Source of the DNA: Oscillatoriales cyanobacterium
GTDB lineage: Bacteria; Cyanobacteriota; Cyanobacteriia; Cyanobacteriales; Microcoleaceae
Length of the DNA: 64,000 nt
Direction of reading: 5' to 3'
NCBI GenBank assembly: GCA_004292955.1
Contig: RDXX01000047.1
Span: forward strand, 1 to 64,000
Below are positions 9,801 through 18,152 of the stretch, piece after piece. Below the pieces are notes generated by a model. That model made no database searches and was not told the origin of the DNA. It was given only the letters and a program-made list of their open reading frames with translations. Both the position numbers and the translations under genes were made by a program. Each line of letters opens with the position of its first letter. Position 1 is the stretch's first letter.

Positions 9801-10555
9801 CAATTCGCTGGGTGTGCGATCGAGCTTTTCCCATTTATGACGAAGCGGGCAAAATTTATCGGCTGGCGGGTATTTGCGAAGATATTAGCGATCGCAAATT
9901 GACCGAGGCCCGCATCCAAGCGGCACTCCGCGAAAAAGAAGTATTGCTCAAAGAAATTCACCACCGAGTCAAAAATAATATGCAGGTAGTTTCCAGCCTG
10001 CTGCAACTTCAAGCTCAATACATTGAAGACGAACCGACGCTTGCTTTATTTGAAGAAAGCCAAACCCGCATCCATTCAATGGCTCTGATTCACGAGCAAC
10101 TTTATCAATCGGAAAATATCGATCGAATCCACCTCCCCCCTTACGTTGAAAACTTGATTGCTAATTTGTATCAATCTTTTGGTTGTGGTAACACTTCTAT
10201 CAAATTCAATCTCAATGTTGATTCCATATATTTAAATATAGAAACGGCAATTCCTTGCGGTTTAATCATTAATGAACTGGTTTCAAACTCCTTAAAGTAT
10301 GCTTTTGGTCAAAGTTTATCGGGAGAAATTAGTATTAATTTTAATGAAAGTAATTTCCCAGAATTTCATTTAAGTATTCAAGACGACGGCAGCGGATTTC
10401 CGGCGGACTTTGATGTGGAAAGTAGCGAAACATTAGGATTGCGATTAGTGCGGATGTTAACTCAGCAATTAGAAGGAAATCTGGTTATTGACACTGAGTG
10501 CGGAACTTGTTACCATATTACTTTCCTTGAGTTAAATTATCGGCGTCGCATTTAA
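6851..10555 (+). CDS. Soluble multi-PAS sensor histidine kinase
   Basis: A 1234-residue kinase with no transmembrane segment, hence cytoplasmic. A coiled coil (residues 1-60) is followed by seven PAS domains by my count, at about 61-190, 200-320, 340-440, 500-630, 640-760, 770-890 and 900-1020. Most end in the PAC-type motif DI(T/S)xxK. The transmitter is the HisKA_2 type: LLKEIHHRVKNNMQVVSSLL, with the probable phospho-His at about 1037, then a HATPase_c domain with N-box INELVSNSLKYAF and DDGSGFPADF. HisKA_2 kinases are often linked to light or redox sensing, but no chromophore Cys is evident, so ligands are unknown. A receiver-kinase gene follows after 9 nt, suggesting a phosphorelay. Confidence 0.92.
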   Translation: MCSEPTEIDRALTTCEALVAEQKEKIRQLEENLQEEIELRRKLEAQLKRDIIELTQTEASFRQNQEFMQRVADTTPGVLYIYDLIENRNLYGNRYIAEFYGCTAAQVQEMGNDALSLLVYAEDIEKLSVHVETEIAVAKDGEILETEYRIQHPSGELRWFHDRHAIFSRTPDGRPKQIVGVAQDITERIEADVALRENQKFIHTITEALPGLAYIYDITENRNIYTNNQVNQILGYSSEQVQQLGDALFPTIMHPDDLLKIPEIQAKISTLKEGEIFECEYRLRNARGEWRWFMGRDIVFLRNSDGSPKQTLGIVIDITEHKRVALERIELIASLEKSQEMYRTLIKHYPNGSVFLFDSDLRYILVDGQGLAVVGLSKELVEGKTLSEISPPEDLDFFETKYRAALAGEENNFEYKYRDRFYSTTVSPVKNDQAEIFAGMVVTQDITEKKQSEFVLQRLKNELEIKYHKRTEDLRIANQHLREEIIDRWRTEEFLRESQEQLELFFSQSLDGFFFMMLDEPVYWDDTSDKEKVLDYVFSNGRVTKANDALIAQYGATREEFIGVTLNSFLFHNLAGDREIIRQFFDAGRIHIENDNRKFDGELIWVEGDYICINDSQGRIAGYFGVQRDISDRKKAEAALRDSEERFRATVEQAAVGITHCDKNGRYLRVNQKFCNILGYTAEELLCGTWMDVSYCEDLEPDREKNNRLFDREIDCFNMEKRLVCQDGSLIWVNITVSLVQEPLSGAIYNVAVIEDISDRKKAEAALKESEERFRQLAENIESVFWMVGVHPQEFIYVSPGYEKIWGRSSADLYACGRFFAESLHPEDRARVIATFTKQVLAEDEIEYRIVRPDGEIRWIRDRAFPIRNQGGEIYRVVGIAEDISQAKQAEKAIRESEERFRQLAENIQDSFWLVSADFTDLLYLSPAYEQIWGRSREELYAEPIKWMEWVHPEDIHLLQEGLPQVLQGEFTSIEYRIVLPDGTIRWVCDRAFPIYDEAGKIYRLAGICEDISDRKLTEARIQAALREKEVLLKEIHHRVKNNMQVVSSLLQLQAQYIEDEPTLALFEESQTRIHSMALIHEQLYQSENIDRIHLPPYVENLIANLYQSFGCGNTSIKFNLNVDSIYLNIETAIPCGLIINELVSNSLKYAFGQSLSGEISINFNESNFPEFHLSIQDDGSGFPADFDVESSETLGLRLVRMLTQQLEGNLVIDTECGTCYHITFLELNYRRRI

Positions 10556-10564
10556 GAAAAAAAT

Positions 10565-11794
10565 ATGAATCCTATAAAAATATTGGTAGTAGAAGATGAA
10601 ATAATTGTAGCTCAGGACATAGCAGGCAGATTAAAAAAGCTGGGTTATGCAGTAACAGCTATTGTTGCTTCAGGAGAAGAAGCTCTAGAAAAAGTAGACG
10701 AAAGTCCGCCAGATTTAGTGCTGATGGATATCGTGCTTAAAGGTGAGATGGACGGCGTGACAGCCGCAGAAAAAATTAGAAATAAGATAGATATACCGAC
10801 AGTATTTTTAACAGCTTATGCCGACGATAAAACGATGCAAAGAGCGAAAATTACAGATCCATTCGGCTACATTATCAAACCATTTCAACAAAATGATTTG
10901 CGGGTGGCGATCGAGATTGCGCTCCACAGGCACGAAATCGAAACCAAAATGCGAGCAGCTCTCAAAGCTTCGGAAGCAGCCAGAGAGTCGGTGGAAGAAA
11001 AAGCGCACCGCCAAAACCAGTATATATCAATGGCTGCCCACGAATTGCGGAACCCGCTGAACACGATTTTAATCTCTGCCGAGCTCCTAGAACTCGATCG
11101 CACTCGCAGCAGTGACGAATCTCAAGTCAAAACCCTGCGCCTAGTGCACTCAGCTACCCAAAAGATGAACCAGCTAATCGAGGATATGCTGTTCATGGGC
11201 CGAGCAGAAGCAGGGAGACTCAAATGCAATCCATTACCGATAAATTTACTCGAATTTTGTCAAGATTTGCTGGATCAATTGCAGTTAGGACATGAAGCCA
11301 AACACAAACTAAGATTCAGCCCGTCTGCCGTTACCAGCGCGATGTTAGATCAACAATTGCTGCACGGCATTATTTCTAACTTAATCGTCAACGCCATAAA
11401 ATATTCTCCCGACGGCGGGCAAATAACCTTAGAATTGGAATGCCGTCAACCAGGCGAGGGAGACAAAGAAGCTATTTTCTGCTTGTCTACTCAGTCTTTG
11501 TTTGCCAATTCCCCATTTAAAAATATTAACTCTCCTTTACTAATTATTCGCATCCGAGACGAAGGTATGGGCATCCCAGAAACCGAAGTAGGGAAAATAT
11601 TTGAAATGTTTTACCGTTGCAAGAATAGTGGAAAGATTAAAGGTAACGGTTTGGGATTGACGATTGTTAAAAAAGCTGTGGATTTGCAAGGAGGTGCGAT
11701 CGCCTGCGAAAGCCAAATCGGCGTTGGTACTACCTTTACAGTCGCGCTTCCTTACGTAGCCCTTTCCTCTAAGGCTGAATTGTCAAAGACTTAA
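10565..11794 (+). CDS. Response regulator-histidine kinase hybrid
   Basis: A 409-residue protein with an N-terminal receiver domain (acidic pair E10-D11, phospho-acceptor D55 in LVLMDIVL, Lys in GYIIKPF). A linker coiled coil (about 125-150) leads to a HisKA dimerisation domain with [12 protein letters not shown]. The HATPase_c domain carries [23 protein letters not shown] and [11 protein letters not shown]. The receiver-first order suggests that an upstream kinase controls this one; the seven-PAS kinase ending 9 nt before is the obvious partner. Output is presumably phosphotransfer to another regulator, because no DNA-binding domain is present. Confidence 0.92.
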   Translation: MNPIKILVVEDEIIVAQDIAGRLKKLGYAVTAIVASGEEALEKVDESPPDLVLMDIVLKGEMDGVTAAEKIRNKIDIPTVFLTAYADDKTMQRAKITDPFGYIIKPFQQNDLRVAIEIALHRHEIETKMRAALKASEAARESVEEKAHRQNQYISMAAHELRNPLNTILISAELLELDRTRSSDESQVKTLRLVHSATQKMNQLIEDMLFMGRAEAGRLKCNPLPINLLEFCQDLLDQLQLGHEAKHKLRFSPSAVTSAMLDQQLLHGIISNLIVNAIKYSPDGGQITLELECRQPGEGDKEAIFCLSTQSLFANSPFKNINSPLLIIRIRDEGMGIPETEVGKIFEMFYRCKNSGKIKGNGLGLTIVKKAVDLQGGAIACESQIGVGTTFTVALPYVALSSKAELSKT

Positions 11795-11968
11795 ATGCCA
11801 GGTAACGGAGGACACGGCAATGCCGTTTCCCTACCCCAAAATAATCATGAACCCTTGATGAGAGATGTAACCATCGCAAGCATTTATTGTAGGGACACGG
11901 CAGTGCCGTGTCAGACGTGGTTCAACTGTGCTCACCCACCGCTGTGGGTAATATCAATTCCGATGCCA

Positions 11969-12550
11969 CTAATCAAAATGTTGCAAAATCCACTCAACCC
12001 CCGCAGCTAAATTTGCAGCAATAAAATCAGGTTTAGTATGGTGCTGATACTCGCCACTCAACACGCTTTCCCCGTAACCAGTCTGCACCAAAATACCAGT
12101 ACAACCGGCATTGTGAGCCATATCGACATCCGTCGCTTTATCCCCCACCATAAAACTATTCGCCAAATCCAAATCGTGTTCCCAAGCCGCCGCTACCAAC
12201 ATCCCCGTATTCGGTTTTCGCCAAGTCGTGTACCGGGTAAATTCTGGATTTGTTCCGCCTTCTGCTGCACTCAAGTAAGGACAATAATAAAGAGCATCTA
12301 ACCTCGCTCCGGCTTCATTTTCTAGTAACAAACACAGGCGTTTGTGCAAATTTTCTACGTGGGCCACAGGATAATAACCCCTCGCCGGCCCCGATTGATT
12401 GGAAACCAAACAGCAAAATATTTGTCTGTCATTTAAACGGCGTACAGCTTCAGCTATGCCGGGGATTAAATGCAAATCTTCTAGTTTGTGAATGTAGCCA
12501 GCTTCGATATTGAGAACGCCATCGCGGTCGAGAAATACTGCTCGTTTCAT
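11969..12550 (-). CDS. gmhB: D,D-heptose 1,7-bisphosphate phosphatase (HAD-IIIA)
   Basis: A 193-residue HAD-superfamily phosphatase. The nucleophile motif is FLDRDGVLN at the very N-terminus, motif II is LVSNQSG, and motifs III/IV are RKPNTGML and FMVGDKATDVDMA. The zinc-binding loop is partly altered: YYCPYLSAAEGG has one Cys where GmhB enzymes usually have a CxH/CxC cluster. GmhB removes the 7-phosphate (or 1-phosphate) of D-glycero-D-manno-heptose bisphosphate for LPS-core or S-layer glycan precursors. A related HAD-IIIA activity on another sugar phosphate is possible. It faces the kinase genes convergently. Confidence 0.85.
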   Translation of the reverse strand: MKRAVFLDRDGVLNIEAGYIHKLEDLHLIPGIAEAVRRLNDRQIFCCLVSNQSGPARGYYPVAHVENLHKRLCLLLENEAGARLDALYYCPYLSAAEGGTNPEFTRYTTWRKPNTGMLVAAAWEHDLDLANSFMVGDKATDVDMAHNAGCTGILVQTGYGESVLSGEYQHHTKPDFIAANLAAGVEWILQHFD

Positions 12551-12566
12551 AGAATTGCGATCGGAT

Positions 12567-12704
12567 TGTAGATACTGTCTGGAACTGTCAAGGAGTAGCG
12601 CTCAAATAATTCGGGATCGAAGGCTTTTTGGATTTATAAAACCCCAAAGCCGTGCGACTCCAATTATACTCTAGCTACCCTAAAAAATCAAGACAGTATC
12701 TACA
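12567..12704. repeat. MITE-like element with 14-bp terminal inverted repeats
   Basis: The perfect 14-bp ends TGTAGATACTGTCT (12567-12580) and AGACAGTATCTACA (12691-12704) bound 138 bp with no open frame. Both sides are flanked by GAT, a possible 3-bp target duplication. It lies just upstream of gmhB and could carry or displace its promoter. Downstream at 12746-12768 is a GGGACGGGCTAGAAGCCCAT hairpin of the family also seen at 17834-17895. Confidence 0.6.
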
Positions 12705-12861
12705 GATATTAGACAAGATTACAAAAGTCCTTTTAATCAAATTTTGGGACGGGCTAGAAGCCCATCCCACAAGAAAAAAGATTTTTTTGGGAGGTTGATC
12801 AGAGCAGCGTCCTAACTATTTTTGCAAGAAGTCTATTGCAATTAATTTATCCGCCCCGTCA

Positions 12862-13581
12862 CTACTTTTTGTACCAAGCTTGGCGCCACTGTTTCATTTG
12901 CTCAATCTCTTGCTTTTGCGAAGTCAGAATCTCTTGAGATAATTTCTTCATTTCGGGCCGTTTCGACTTCTTCAACGCATCTTCAGCCATCACTAGCGCT
13001 CCTTCGTGGTGGGGAATCATCGCATTCAGAAATCGGAGGTCAAATTCAGCATCAGCCGCTCCTAAATCCATGCTCATCATCATGGCTTGCATTTGTTCGG
13101 GAGTCATTGGCATCATGTGATTCATTTGAGCGTGATAAGCCATTGGCGTACTGTCGGCTTTGGCATACCAAGTTTTTCGCCACTCTTTCATTTGATTGAT
13201 TTCGCGGTTTTGAGCGGCAATAATGTTATTAGCTAGTTTTTTCATTTCCGGGCGCTTTGACTTGTTGAGCACCTCTTTCGCCATGTTTACAGCACCTTGA
13301 TGGTGTACTGTCATGCCATCAATAAATCGCAAATCGTAGTCGGCATCAGCCGGGCCTAAATCCATTGACATATTGTGATTCATGCCATGATTCATACCAC
13401 CCATGCCGCCACTTTGTGCCGCGTCTTGCTTGTTGTTGGCTTGGGTTGTTGCGGTAACATTTGGGGCTTGATTTGGGCTGGTAGGAGATTTTGAACAAGC
13501 TGCTAGAATTCCGCTGGTTGCGGTGGCTGTGGCGGTCAAGATTAGCGCTGCCAAGCCTGTTTTTAATGAAATTGGTTTCAT
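12862..13581 (-). CDS. Met/His-rich DUF305 lipoprotein (CopM-like, copper-binding)
   Basis: A 239-residue protein read from the ATG at 13581, which has AAGGA about 10 nt upstream; an in-frame start 21 codons further up is less likely. The signal sequence ends in a lipobox-like ILAAC (about residue 29). The mature protein contains two tandem DUF305 units (about 75-150 and 170-239), each with M(T/I)xHHxGA and a repeated KRPEMKKL motif. They are joined by Met/His-rich stretches such as GGMGGMNHGMNHNM and MNHMMPM. Synechocystis CopM, a periplasmic copper-binding protein, belongs to this family. The CopZ and copper ATPase genes just downstream on the other strand support a copper role. Confidence 0.88.
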   Translation of the reverse strand: MKPISLKTGLAALILTATATATSGILAACSKSPTSPNQAPNVTATTQANNKQDAAQSGGMGGMNHGMNHNMSMDLGPADADYDLRFIDGMTVHHQGAVNMAKEVLNKSKRPEMKKLANNIIAAQNREINQMKEWRKTWYAKADSTPMAYHAQMNHMMPMTPEQMQAMMMSMDLGAADAEFDLRFLNAMIPHHEGALVMAEDALKKSKRPEMKKLSQEILTSQKQEIEQMKQWRQAWYKK

Positions 13582-13666
13582 AGATTTTATATCCTTAAAA
13601 CTCCCAGGTTTATTCAGTTTCTCACATATAAATGAAATTGGCATGAAATTCTTGAGTCCAAGTTGT

Positions 13667-13802
13667 CAGTTGACAGTTGACAGTTGACAGTTGACAGCGA
13701 CCTTTACCTAGAAGGAAGAGGATTGGAGTAATGAATAGTCTGATTTTAATTTCTCCCAAAAAAGCTTGGGGCTTTCAACCGATTCTTTCTGGTAAATAAA
13801 TC
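13667..13802. repeat. CAGTTGA array plus dispersed block, copy C
   Basis: Heptamers CAGTTGA (13667-13697) are followed by the block GCGACCTTTACCTAGAAGGA, GGAGTAATGAATAGTC, a T-rich stretch and GGCTTTCAACCGATTCTTTC. It matches copies at 4932 and 6474 in the same order and orientation. Confidence 0.85.
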
Positions 13803-13922
13803 TTGCCGTGCCATCAATTAGATAAAGGATGAGTTTCACTAAAACTTAATAATTAATTTGGAATTTCCCCTTGACTCTCCTGCTAACTGGAGACTTTACA
13901 ATGGAGTTAATTCATCTATGAA

Positions 13923-14058
13923 GCTTCGGGTGCATTTCACTTTTGAAGAGGGCGAAGCATGACCGCATACAAGTTATTAGTTATAATCTTATTTTCACTG
14001 CGGTCATGCTTCGCCCCTACAAACATATTTGCCTTGCACAGGTCGCTGCACCCGAAGC
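13923..14058. repeat. MITE-like element, copy 1
   Basis: A 136-bp element with 12-bp terminal inverted repeats GCTTCGGGTGCA (13923-13934) and TGCACCCGAAGC (14047-14058). It also has inner arms GGCGAAGCATGACCGCA and TGCGGTCATGCTTCGCC. The second copy at 14525-14646 shares the inner arms and the core GGGTGCA/TGCACCC. The pair brackets the copZ-like gene. There is no coding capacity, so any mobility must have been driven in trans. Confidence 0.75.
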
Positions 14059-14087
14059 AAAGTAGTTTCTGCTGAGGTTCCACAATT

Positions 14088-14282
14088 ATGACTTTAGAGC
14101 TAAAAATTCCCAAAATGGCTTGTTCGGCTTGTGTGAATACAATCACAAAAGCAGTCCAAGCTATTGACTCAGGCGCTGCTGTTGAGGCAGATATCAAGAC
14201 AAAATTGGTCGCGATTCAAACGGCTAAGCCGGAAAGTGAAGTTAGAAAAGCGATCGCATCTGCTGGCTATCCAGCCAGTTGA
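14088..14282 (+). CDS. Heavy-metal-associated (HMA) copper chaperone, CopZ/Atx1-like
   Basis: A 64-residue single HMA domain with the metal-binding motif MACSACVNT (two Cys at about residues 12 and 15), normal length for a bacterial copper chaperone. It hands Cu(I) to P-type ATPases in the cytosol. GAGG lies about 10 nt before the ATG. It lies between two MITE-like copies, 420 bp before the copper ATPase gene and divergent from the DUF305 gene. The first motif Cys is preceded by Ala rather than the usual Gly-x, a minor variation. Confidence 0.9.
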   Translation: MTLELKIPKMACSACVNTITKAVQAIDSGAAVEADIKTKLVAIQTAKPESEVRKAIASAGYPAS

Positions 14283-14400
14283 TTTTAGATTTTAGATTTT
14301 AGATTTATATCATGTCCGCAGAGAACGACCATGATAAGATTTGTTTGTAGTGAGGACTTCAGTCCTCTGAATTATGAGGACTGAAGTCCTCACTACAAAC
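14283..14400. repeat. TTTAGAT heptamers and 58-bp hairpin
   Basis: Heptamers GATTTTA (14281-14306) are followed by a nearly perfect palindrome at 14343-14400, whose arms GTTTGTAGTGAGGACTTCAG and mirror enclose AATTAT. It sits 60 bp after the chaperone gene and might end its transcript. The stretch 14401-14514 shows no gene. Confidence 0.8.
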
Positions 14401-14514
14401 CGTTTTTATTATGGTAATTTACAGGACATAATATTACTCTACAGATGAATCTGGGAGATTGAATAAGAGTCTCATTTTTTTGATTCTCTACTACAGCCCT
14501 GCGGCCGCTTGTAT

Positions 14515-14656
14515 CCGTTTTTTGGGGTGCATCTGGTTTTTGAAGAGGGCGAAGCATGACCGCATATAAATTATCAGTTATCATCCCATATTTTCTGCGG
14601 TCATGCTTCGCCCCTACGGATGTATTCGCCAAACCCAGATGCACCCGTTTTTTGGG
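14515..14656. mobile_element. MITE-like element, copy 2, with 12-bp direct repeats
   Basis: Perfect 12-bp inverted ends GGGTGCATCTGG (14525-14536) and CCAGATGCACCC (14635-14646), with inner arms as in copy 1. It is flanked by perfect 12-bp direct repeats CCGTTTTTTGGG at 14515-14526 and 14645-14656. The direct repeats overlap the ends by 2 bp and look like a target-site duplication, indicating actual insertion. There is no open frame. It lies 45 bp before the copper ATPase ribosome-binding site. Confidence 0.75.
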
Positions 14657-14701
14657 ATTATTTGAACCCAGAAGCTCATTTTCTAATTTAGGAGGGCATT
14701 T

Positions 14702-16951
14702 ATGGACAATCTCACACTTAAATTGCGGGGCATGAGTTGTGCTGCTTGTGCTTCCTCTATCGAACAAGCAATTAAATCTGTCCCCGGCGTAATTGAGTGC
14801 AGCGTCAATTTTGGCATGGAACAAGCAACCATCCAATATGACTCGAAGCAAACCAACTTAACAATCATTCAAGAAGCTGTTGATGCAGCGGGATACGAAG
14901 CTTTGCCCCTGCAAGAAATGGCAGAGGATGATGCAGAAAAAGCCGATCGCAAATCCGCATCTCAAAACTTGCAGCGAAAACTCTGGATCGCAGGCAGCAT
15001 CAGCATTATACTGGTTTTGGGCGGCATTCCAACCATGACAGGCTGGCACCTGCCATTCATTCCCGCATGGCTGCACAATTTTTGGTTGCAATTAGTGCTG
15101 ACATCACCAGTACAGTTTTGGTGCGGTAAATCGTTTTATGTGGGGGCTTGGAAATCGTTAAAACGGCGCGTCGCCACAATGGATACCCTGATTGCTTTGG
15201 GGACAAGTGCTGCTTACTTTTATTCGGTATTTGTGACATTTTTGCCCGGTTTATTTACCTCGCAAGGTTTGAATCCTAGCGTTTACTACGAAGTTGCCAC
15301 CAGCGTGATAGCGTTAATTTTGTTGGGAAAAAACCTCGAAAATAGAGCGAAGGGAGAGACTTCGGAAGCAATTCGCAAACTCATGGGTTTGCAAGCAAAA
15401 ACTGCTCGGATCGTTCGCAACGGAGAAGAGTTAGAAGTACCCATCGCCCAAGTGGCAATTGGTGACATTGTGCAGGTGCGTCCGGGCGAGCAAATCCCCG
15501 TTGACGGAGAAGTGATTGAAGGTGCTTCGACGGTAGATGAAGCAATGGTTACGGGGGAAAGTTTGGCTGTTAAAAAACAACTTGGCGATGAAGTTATTGG
15601 AGCGACAATTAACAAAACAGGCAGCTTTCGGTTTCGCGCTACCAGAGTTGGCAAAGATACATTTTTAGCTCAAATTGTCAAGATGGTGCAGGATGCCCAA
15701 GCTTCAAAAGCACCGATTCAAAAGTTAGCAGACCAAGTGACGGGCTGGTTTGTTCCTGTAGTAATTGCCATCGCTTTAGCTACTTTTATTATTTGGTTTA
15801 ACGCGATGGGTAACTTCACTTTGGCGACGGTGACAATGGTGGAAGTGCTGATTATTGCCTGTCCCTGTGCTTTGGGTTTGGCGACTCCGACTGCTGTGAT
15901 GGTTGGCACGGGTAAAGGTGCAGAAAATGGGATTTTAATTAAAGGAGCCGATAGTTTAGAATTGGCTCACAAAATTCAAATTATTGTGTTAGATAAAACT
16001 GGAACGCTTACGGAAGGTAAGCCGACTGTTACTGATTTTGTGACAATTAAAGGAACGGCCCAGAGCAATGAGTTAAAGTTGCTGCAATTGGCGGCGTCTG
16101 TAGAGCGAAATTCGGAGCATCCTGTAGGGGAAGCTGTGGTTAAATACGCTCAATCTCAAGAGGTGAAGTTGACAGATATTCAGGATTTTGAGGCTGTGGT
16201 GGGGAGCGGCGTGCGAGGGGTTTCGGGGGGAAAGTCGATCGCCCTGGGAAGCCTCAGGTGGATGCAGGAACTAGGCTGCGATACTGAATATCTGGAGCTG
16301 CGCGCGCGAGCTTTTGAAGCTGCGAGCAAAACGGTGGTTTGGATGGCTGTAGAGGGCAAAATTGAGGCAATTCTGGCCATTGCGGATGCTCTGAAACCTT
16401 CGTCGGCGCGATCGGTGAAAGCGCTGCAAAAACTCGGTTTGGAGGTGGCCATGCTGACTGGGGATAACCGCGCGACTGCGGAGTCGATCGCCCAATCGGT
16501 AGGAATTACTCGGATTTTTGCCGAAGTTAGACCCGACCAAAAAGCAGCTCAAATCCAAGCGCTGCAAGGAGAAGGCAAAATTGTAGCGATGGTGGGAGAC
16601 GGGATTAACGATGCTCCTGCTTTGGCCGCTTCGGATGTGGGAATTGCGATCGGTACCGGCACTGATGTGGCGATCGCAGCCAGCGACATTACCTTAATTT
16701 CCGGCGATTTGCAAGGCATAGTTACAGCAATTCAACTTTCCCGCGCCACGATGCGGAACATCCGCGAAAATCTGTTTTTTGCCTTTATTTACAACATCGC
16801 GGGTATCCCGATCGCCGCTGGCATTTTGTACCCGATTTTTGGCTGGTTGCTCAATCCGATTATCGCTGGTGCAGCAATGGCTTTTAGTTCGCTTTCGGTA
16901 GTGACTAATGCTTTGCGGTTGCGGAATTTTAAAGTGAAAGTTATTGCATAA
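14702..16951 (+). CDS. Copper-translocating P-type ATPase (CopA/CtaA/PacS type)
   Basis: A 749-residue P1B-ATPase. The N-terminal HMA domain has MSCAACASS (about residue 12). Membrane helices start at about residue 95. The actuator motif is VTGESLAV, the transmembrane ion motif IIACPCALG (about 395), the phosphorylation site DKTGTLTEG (about 435) and the hinge [11 protein letters not shown] (about 640). CPC with the HMA CxxC indicates Cu(I) transport. Cyanobacteria have CtaA (plasma membrane) and PacS (thylakoid), and sequence alone does not settle which this is. A strong AGGAGG precedes the ATG. The 75-residue membrane protein gene follows after 19 nt. Confidence 0.95.
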   Translation: MDNLTLKLRGMSCAACASSIEQAIKSVPGVIECSVNFGMEQATIQYDSKQTNLTIIQEAVDAAGYEALPLQEMAEDDAEKADRKSASQNLQRKLWIAGSISIILVLGGIPTMTGWHLPFIPAWLHNFWLQLVLTSPVQFWCGKSFYVGAWKSLKRRVATMDTLIALGTSAAYFYSVFVTFLPGLFTSQGLNPSVYYEVATSVIALILLGKNLENRAKGETSEAIRKLMGLQAKTARIVRNGEELEVPIAQVAIGDIVQVRPGEQIPVDGEVIEGASTVDEAMVTGESLAVKKQLGDEVIGATINKTGSFRFRATRVGKDTFLAQIVKMVQDAQASKAPIQKLADQVTGWFVPVVIAIALATFIIWFNAMGNFTLATVTMVEVLIIACPCALGLATPTAVMVGTGKGAENGILIKGADSLELAHKIQIIVLDKTGTLTEGKPTVTDFVTIKGTAQSNELKLLQLAASVERNSEHPVGEAVVKYAQSQEVKLTDIQDFEAVVGSGVRGVSGGKSIALGSLRWMQELGCDTEYLELRARAFEAASKTVVWMAVEGKIEAILAIADALKPSSARSVKALQKLGLEVAMLTGDNRATAESIAQSVGITRIFAEVRPDQKAAQIQALQGEGKIVAMVGDGINDAPALAASDVGIAIGTGTDVAIAASDITLISGDLQGIVTAIQLSRATMRNIRENLFFAFIYNIAGIPIAAGILYPIFGWLLNPIIAGAAMAFSSLSVVTNALRLRNFKVKVIA

Positions 16952-16970
16952 TTTAAGAGGGATTTGAGAA

Positions 16971-17198
16971 ATGTTTAGCCAGCGTCAAGTTTTAGGAAGT
17001 CTCGCAGGTTTAGGAATTATGCTCGGACTTGCATCGGGAGTTCGAGCCAATCAAATATCAACTCATCCTGCAAATTCAACTGCTCAATTTCGGCAAATAG
17101 AACAACCGATAAGTTTAAAAATTGGCATAACAGCAGGCGGATTGAGCTTAATTGGTTTAGAATTATGGTGGTTTTTGTTCAGTAAAAATCAAGCTTAG
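16971..17198 (+). CDS. Small membrane protein downstream of the copper ATPase
   Basis: A 75-residue protein with an N-terminal signal-like segment (about residues 8-26, ending GVRA) and a hydrophobic helix near the C-terminus (about 50-71, IGLELWWFLF), so probably one or two membrane passes. AGAGGG lies upstream of the ATG, 19 nt after the ATPase stop, consistent with one operon and a role in metal handling. From memory, the C-terminal pattern resembles the anchor of some cyanobacterial cupredoxin-domain proteins. Here the cupredoxin part would be absent, so this is only a suggestion. Confidence 0.6.
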   Translation: MFSQRQVLGSLAGLGIMLGLASGVRANQISTHPANSTAQFRQIEQPISLKIGITAGGLSLIGLELWWFLFSKNQA

Positions 17199-17250
17199 AA
17201 GGAAGAAGGAAGAAGGAAGAAGGAAGAAGGAAGAAGGAAGAAGGAAGAAG
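17199..17250. repeat. Heptamer array GAAGAAG
   Basis: Seven or so tandem copies of the purine heptamer GAAGAAG/GGAAGAA start directly at the preceding stop codon. The stretch to 17395 contains an AT-rich region likely to hold the gloA promoter. Confidence 0.9.
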
Positions 17251-17395
17251 AGATACACAGCAAGCTTTTTAGCGAGCCGTATTTTACGTTTTATTAGGTG
17301 GATTTACCTAAAACAAAGTAAATTTGGCCGTTGCGGTTTTTTCCACCAAGAACTCGGTAAAATTAAGAAAGCTTAAAAAATTTGGAGTGAGCTAA

Positions 17396-17824
17396 ATGCA
17401 ACTACTACACACGATGCTCCGAGTCGGAAACCTGGAAGAGTCCCTCAAATTTTACACCGAGGTTCTGGGGATGAGATTGCTGCGACAAAAGGACTATCCA
17501 GACGGTAAATTTACTCTGGCTTTTGTGGGCTACGGCGACGAATCCGACACTACAGTTTTGGAATTAACTTACAACTGGGGCGTCGCCGAGTACAATTTGG
17601 GTGATGCTTACGGTCATATTGCGATCGGCGTTGACGACATTTACGGTACTTGCGAAGCAATTAAAGCCCGCGGCGGCAAAGTTATTCGCGAACCCGGCCC
17701 GATGAAGCACGGTTCAACAGTCATCGCTTTTGTCCAAGATCCAGATGGATATAAAGTTGAATTAATTCAACTGAAAAATCAAGGTAGCAGCAGTCAGAAA
17801 GTAAGTGCGGCGACTGCATCTTAG
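17396..17824 (+). CDS. gloA: Lactoylglutathione lyase (glyoxalase I)
   Basis: A 142-residue VOC-fold enzyme that isomerises the methylglyoxal-glutathione adduct to S-lactoylglutathione. The four metal ligands are at exactly the E. coli positions: H5, E56, H74 and E122 (MQLLH, VLEL, AYGHIAI, KVELI). This predicts a Ni/Co-type homodimer. The C-terminal 15 residues are Ser/Gln-rich and not conserved. The ATG is preceded by TTTGGAGTGAGC, a good ribosome-binding site. It appears to be a single gene flanked by repeats. Confidence 0.95.
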   Translation: MQLLHTMLRVGNLEESLKFYTEVLGMRLLRQKDYPDGKFTLAFVGYGDESDTTVLELTYNWGVAEYNLGDAYGHIAIGVDDIYGTCEAIKARGGKVIREPGPMKHGSTVIAFVQDPDGYKVELIQLKNQGSSSQKVSAATAS

Positions 17825-17833
17825 TCTTCGCTA

Positions 17834-17895
17834 GGACAGGCTAGAAGCCCATCCCACAATTGTTTTTTCTTGTGGGATGGGCTTCTAGCCTGTCC
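17834..17895. repeat. Hairpin after gloA (GGACAGGCTAGAAGCCCATC family)
   Basis: A 26-bp perfect inverted repeat, arms 17834-17859 and 17870-17895, around a T-rich loop. The same family occurs at 12746-12768 and, with altered arms, at 20287-20342. It may double as a terminator for gloA. Confidence 0.85.
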
Positions 17896-17961
17896 CACAA
17901 TTTGATTAAAATAACTTTGGCAATTCAAGTCTGCTTTCAAAGAGCGGCTCGCACCGGCCAA

Positions 17962-18087
17962 GGTACGTAGTTGCGCTTCAGCGCTCTTTATAATATTAGG
18001 GAAGAGCGCTGAAGCGCAACTACGTACCTAATTTGAGCGCTGAAGCGCAACTACGTACCCAAGAGCGCTGAAGCGCAACTACGTACC
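17962..18087. repeat. Four copies of a 26-bp repeat AGAGCGCTGAAGCGCAAC...
   Basis: One inverted copy (17962-17987) and three direct copies (about 18003-18028, 18034-18059, 18062-18087) of a unit starting AGAGCGCTGAAGCGCAACTA and ending CGTACC. Each contains the internal palindrome GCGCTGAAGCGC. The spacers are only 3-5 bp, so this is not CRISPR-like. Confidence 0.85.
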
Positions 18088-18152
18088 TAATTTGTCTGAC
18101 GACAATAAAACCGCCCTGCTACTGACAGAATGCGAAGGGGTTTTCCACACTT

